The notes under the pieces were generated by a model, which saw only the letters and a list, made by a program, of their open reading frames with translations, ran no database searches and had not been told where the DNA came from. Below, in pieces: positions 60,901-64,000 of a DNA stretch of 64,000 nucleotides. The position numbers and the translations under genes are program-made. How positions within the stretch are numbered: the stretch's first letter is position 1; every line of letters begins with the position of its first letter. This stretch comes from Onchocerca volvulus (Eukaryota > Nematoda > Chromadorea > Rhabditida > Onchocercidae), in NCBI GenBank assembly GCA_000499405.2, contig HG738138.1:16779054-16843053 (forward strand), read 5' to 3'.

Positions 60901-63900
60901 TTCAGTAAATTCAAGTTAGATTTGAAGTACCATGGGAAGTTTCAAGACAGTTGTTATTACTTAGTGCAGCGAAATATTGTTTCGTGATTCGCTTATATCG
61001 GTCACACTATAGATGACATTTCAAAGAGCTTGAAGAGAAATGCAAAAGTTGAATTTATTAAATTAAGGGAAAATTTTATTCGTATTACCAATAATCGTTT
61101 TTTCTTTTCTTGTAGTATGGACGCCGATTGTTATCAAGCTGTGATATGTTTGAAGCTTGTTCAAGTAATATTGAAAATATTTTGGTAAAAAGCGTTGATG
61201 ATGATTGCCGTAACTTATCCGATGAATGTTCAGAAATCATTTCAGTTATTACTAACGCACTGCATTCTTGCCAGATAAGCTTATTAATCATCACTCAGTG
61301 TTTCTGTGAATGACATTTTTCCTAATGTGCGACGTTTAATTTATCCCTATAATATAATGTTTACTGTGTTTTACTAGTGATTTTCTTTTCGCTGAAACAA
61401 AGTTTAATCTAAAATTGAACTCGTGGTAATGAATTGTTAAAGGAACAATTTAGTTACATGGATTGAAGTAGCAATTATTAGAATTCATTTCGAGAAGCCT
61501 TGCATGATTATGCCTAGGCGTTTAACTGCTCCAAGCAAGTAAAGCGCACCATTGAATAATCTAGCGATAGACAGAAAAGTGCTGTTTTTATCAGCATTTG
61601 ATTTTGATTACAGGAATGGCAAGAATTGTTTTGTGAAAACAATGCTAATGAAAATCGGGTATCTTGGTGTGGAACAAATCTAAGCAAATGTAATGAAGAG
61701 TGGACTGCTTCATTTCTTATATTTCTTCGATCTCTAATTGTTCTTTCTCGTCAAATTGAATGCAGTCAGTCTGCATTAGAGTTGTTTACGTTGATCGAAA
61801 AATTGAGTGCATCGTTAGCAGGTATAATTTGTACAGTTTGTTGCTACGTGCCAGATAATGTTATAAGAAAATGCAATATACTATGTGAAGACATACACGA
61901 GAATACCTGAAAACTTTTTTTTTTTTTAGATTGCAGTCGTGTTTACACAGCAAAAATTTTCAACGAAAATCGCATCCCGACAGCTACGAAACGATTATGC
62001 TGTGTCAATGAATGTATAAACAATTGTTTAACATCTTTGCATCGCAATTTGAATCGTTTTATTGCACTTGTCCAGCTGATTATGAACTCTAATCAACTTA
62101 AAGAGTATGTTATAATATTGGGTTGTTCCGGAGATGAACACATGTGACTTAAATTTATCAATTAAAATTTCTATTTTTAGAGAAAATATTTTTCCCGAAA
62201 ACAAAGAAGTTGCATGTCTTTCACTGGAACCTGCACTGTCAAATGGTGGTGTGAAGGTGCTAATTAACGAAAATGATGATGAAACTGAACAGAAGGAGGT
62301 ATATTTGTTGTATTACAATTTTAATTAATATTTAATAATGTGGACATCGAGAACATAATTTTACTTATACTAGAGATGTTTTATTGCAGCAGCAAAAGAG
62401 CAAGAGTACGCGATCAGCTACCGATTTTTGGAAATCCGAAGTATATTTTCTGCGTTTATTTTGTCGTATATTTCTACTGATAGTAAATGATTCTGATTTA
62501 TGGTCGAATATAATTTTTAGTTCAATAGAAACTTTTATTGCTTGGCAGATTGTTTTTGGAATGAAGTTTTAGAGCTCTTTGGGAAATTCATGATATATAT
62601 TTGGCTTATTTTTGCAGATGGAATCAGCAACGAAAAGGATTATTGAACTAGAAAAGGAAAAAGAACGGATCATTGTGAATTATGAACTTCTGAAAACGAA
62701 GCTTGAGTCAGTAAAGTGTTTTAATCCCTGTGTACCATAGTATAACTTAAACTAGCTTATTGCGCAAACATTTTGCAGCTTTTATTTCGGGCATATTATA
62801 AGTAGTCCTTAGTTCATTTCTTTCTTTACAGATTAAGATATCCATTAGGGAACTACTTAAAACAATTATTATGATGAACAAAATCTTGCACTTCATAAAT
62901 ACTCTGAGGTAATCAATGCAAATCGATAACTGGTATGGCTTTTCTTTGAAACACCTAATTTTTTAGATCGCTGGAATCCGGAATTGATATATCAGAATTT
63001 CCTTGTAAAGATGCTGAGGTGATTTGTTCATATTTCGAAGAACGAATTGGTGATTTACATGCTGATATTCAGCATATTCGTAGTCGAGCTTTCTATTATA
63101 AGCATGAAGTTTGTTATATCTACTTCAAATCTTTGTTATTCTCTTCATTTTTGCATATTTCGTCCCACAGTCATGTCTTTTGATTCGCTTATCAGTGCAT
63201 CTGTGTTTTTGGCAAGAATAAGAAGTTAAGAAAAACGCGGAATCTATTTCAGTGCAAAGATTTGCTCAAATTAGCCAAACTGTCAAAGCAAGAGAGTGAA
63301 ACGCTACGCGAGGAACTAAGTCGTGTAACTGCCAGGGAATTAGCACTGAAGGTTATTTTTAACTGGTAGAATAATGATTATTGGATCTTTCACTGGATTT
63401 GAAGTGTTTTGGAGAACAAGTTTTAAAATTCGGATAAAAATAGAATGGTTCAGGAAGAGTTGGAAATGACAAGAAAAAGCTATGAAATGCAACTACAAAA
63501 TTTACATGAACATGTTGCCAATCTGAATACCCGACTAGACGAGCAGTCGAAAGCTTTGAATTCTTTCAAAGATGTGTTCAATGGAGTAACCTCAACCAAG
63601 CAGGTTTGTGCTAGGTTAAATTATATTTAATGCTCGTTAGATCGCGGAGGTTCTTTTACTTATAATTTGATTATACGAAAAGTCTGAAAAAAGGAGTCAA
63701 GAAAAACATCTCTAATAACCATTCATTAATATTATATTTGGAAATCATGGAAAAAAAAGCTAAAATTTCATCAGCATATTATGATAATCATTAATATGTT
63801 ATTATAATCAACAAAAAAAGATGTAGAATTGCTCCAGTAATCCTTTTTTAATTTGTCGCAAATCTTTTTCTTTTTTTTTTTTCGGATATCTGTCTTATGC

Positions 63901-64000
63901 ATTAAATAGATCAAATCTTATTTTAAAGGAAAAATCTTTTAGACAACTGTTTTTTAATCTTGCTTTTCCTTTTCAGAATTCTCGAAAACCGCTTTTGAAA
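57986..64000 (+). CDS. PPP1R21: PPP1R21-like KLRAQ coiled-coil endosomal protein (3' end beyond window)
   Basis: Exons: 57986-58054, 58529-58597, 59182-59322, 59422-59541, 59819-59955, 60238-60325, 60625-60807, 61116-about 61298, 61614-61821, 61930-62104, 62181-62298, 62390-62440, 62618-62710, 62832-62908, 62967-63108, 63253-63351, 63454-63603 and 63977 to the edge; about 709 residues seen. The start TKYQRVAAEYAKLKVQ fits the KYQKLAQEYSKLRAQ opening of vertebrate PPP1R21. An N-terminal coiled coil follows, then a Cys-rich helical middle with RIPTATKRLCCVNECINN, like the ELPTATQKL region, and a final coiled coil with EELEMTRKSYEMQLQNL, like DELTTTKRSYEDQL. PPP1R21 is part of the FERRY Rab5-effector complex on early endosomes and was first listed as a PP1 regulatory subunit. 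The junction from exon 8 to 61614 is unresolved: the frame fits CAG-GAA, but no GT donor gives that phase. Confidence 0.9.

Overview
The window looks like nuclear DNA of a parasitic nematode, most likely a filarial or other spirurid worm. It is very AT-rich. Genes are split into many short exons. Introns end in the nematode-type U-rich acceptor (TTTCAG or TTTTAG), and several first exons start just after such an acceptor, as expected for spliced-leader trans-splicing. Proteins were identified by reading conserved motifs from memory; no search was run. Gene models were built by joining exons whose splice phases agree.

Region by region: 1-16472 is a 16 kb AT-rich stretch with no convincing gene, only microsatellites, diverged tandem duplications and a miRNA-like hairpin. 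16473-19048 (+) is an Otx/orthodenticle homeobox gene of five exons. 20914-22961 (+) is a small unrecognised membrane-anchored protein with a lysine-rich tail. 24380-27151 (-) holds fragmented, partly interrupted coding traces, perhaps a decayed gene. 28777-32130 (-) is a nine-exon gene for a protein with two tandem RNase H1-like domains, both lacking most catalytic residues. 32985-46080 (+) is a 31-exon ARID4/RBBP1-type chromatin regulator (Tudor, RBB1NT, ARID, chromo barrel). Convergent to it, 46315-47931 (-) is a C8orf76-like TPR-type protein. About 130 bp upstream on the same strand is the cytochrome c oxidase assembly factor COA4 (48114-48823, -); the pair looks like a nematode operon. 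49334-55926 (+) is PHF10/BAF45a (SAY domain plus tandem PHD fingers), a SWI/SNF (PBAF) subunit, divergent from COA4. 57986 to the window end (+) is PPP1R21 (KLRAQ-motif endosomal coiled-coil protein), cut by the edge.

No shared pathway links all the genes. ARID4 and PHF10 are both chromatin regulators and Otx is a transcription factor; COA4 is mitochondrial and PPP1R21 endosomal. The most unusual item is the tandem pseudo-RNase H protein: its two domains share intron positions, which points to internal duplication followed by loss of catalysis.
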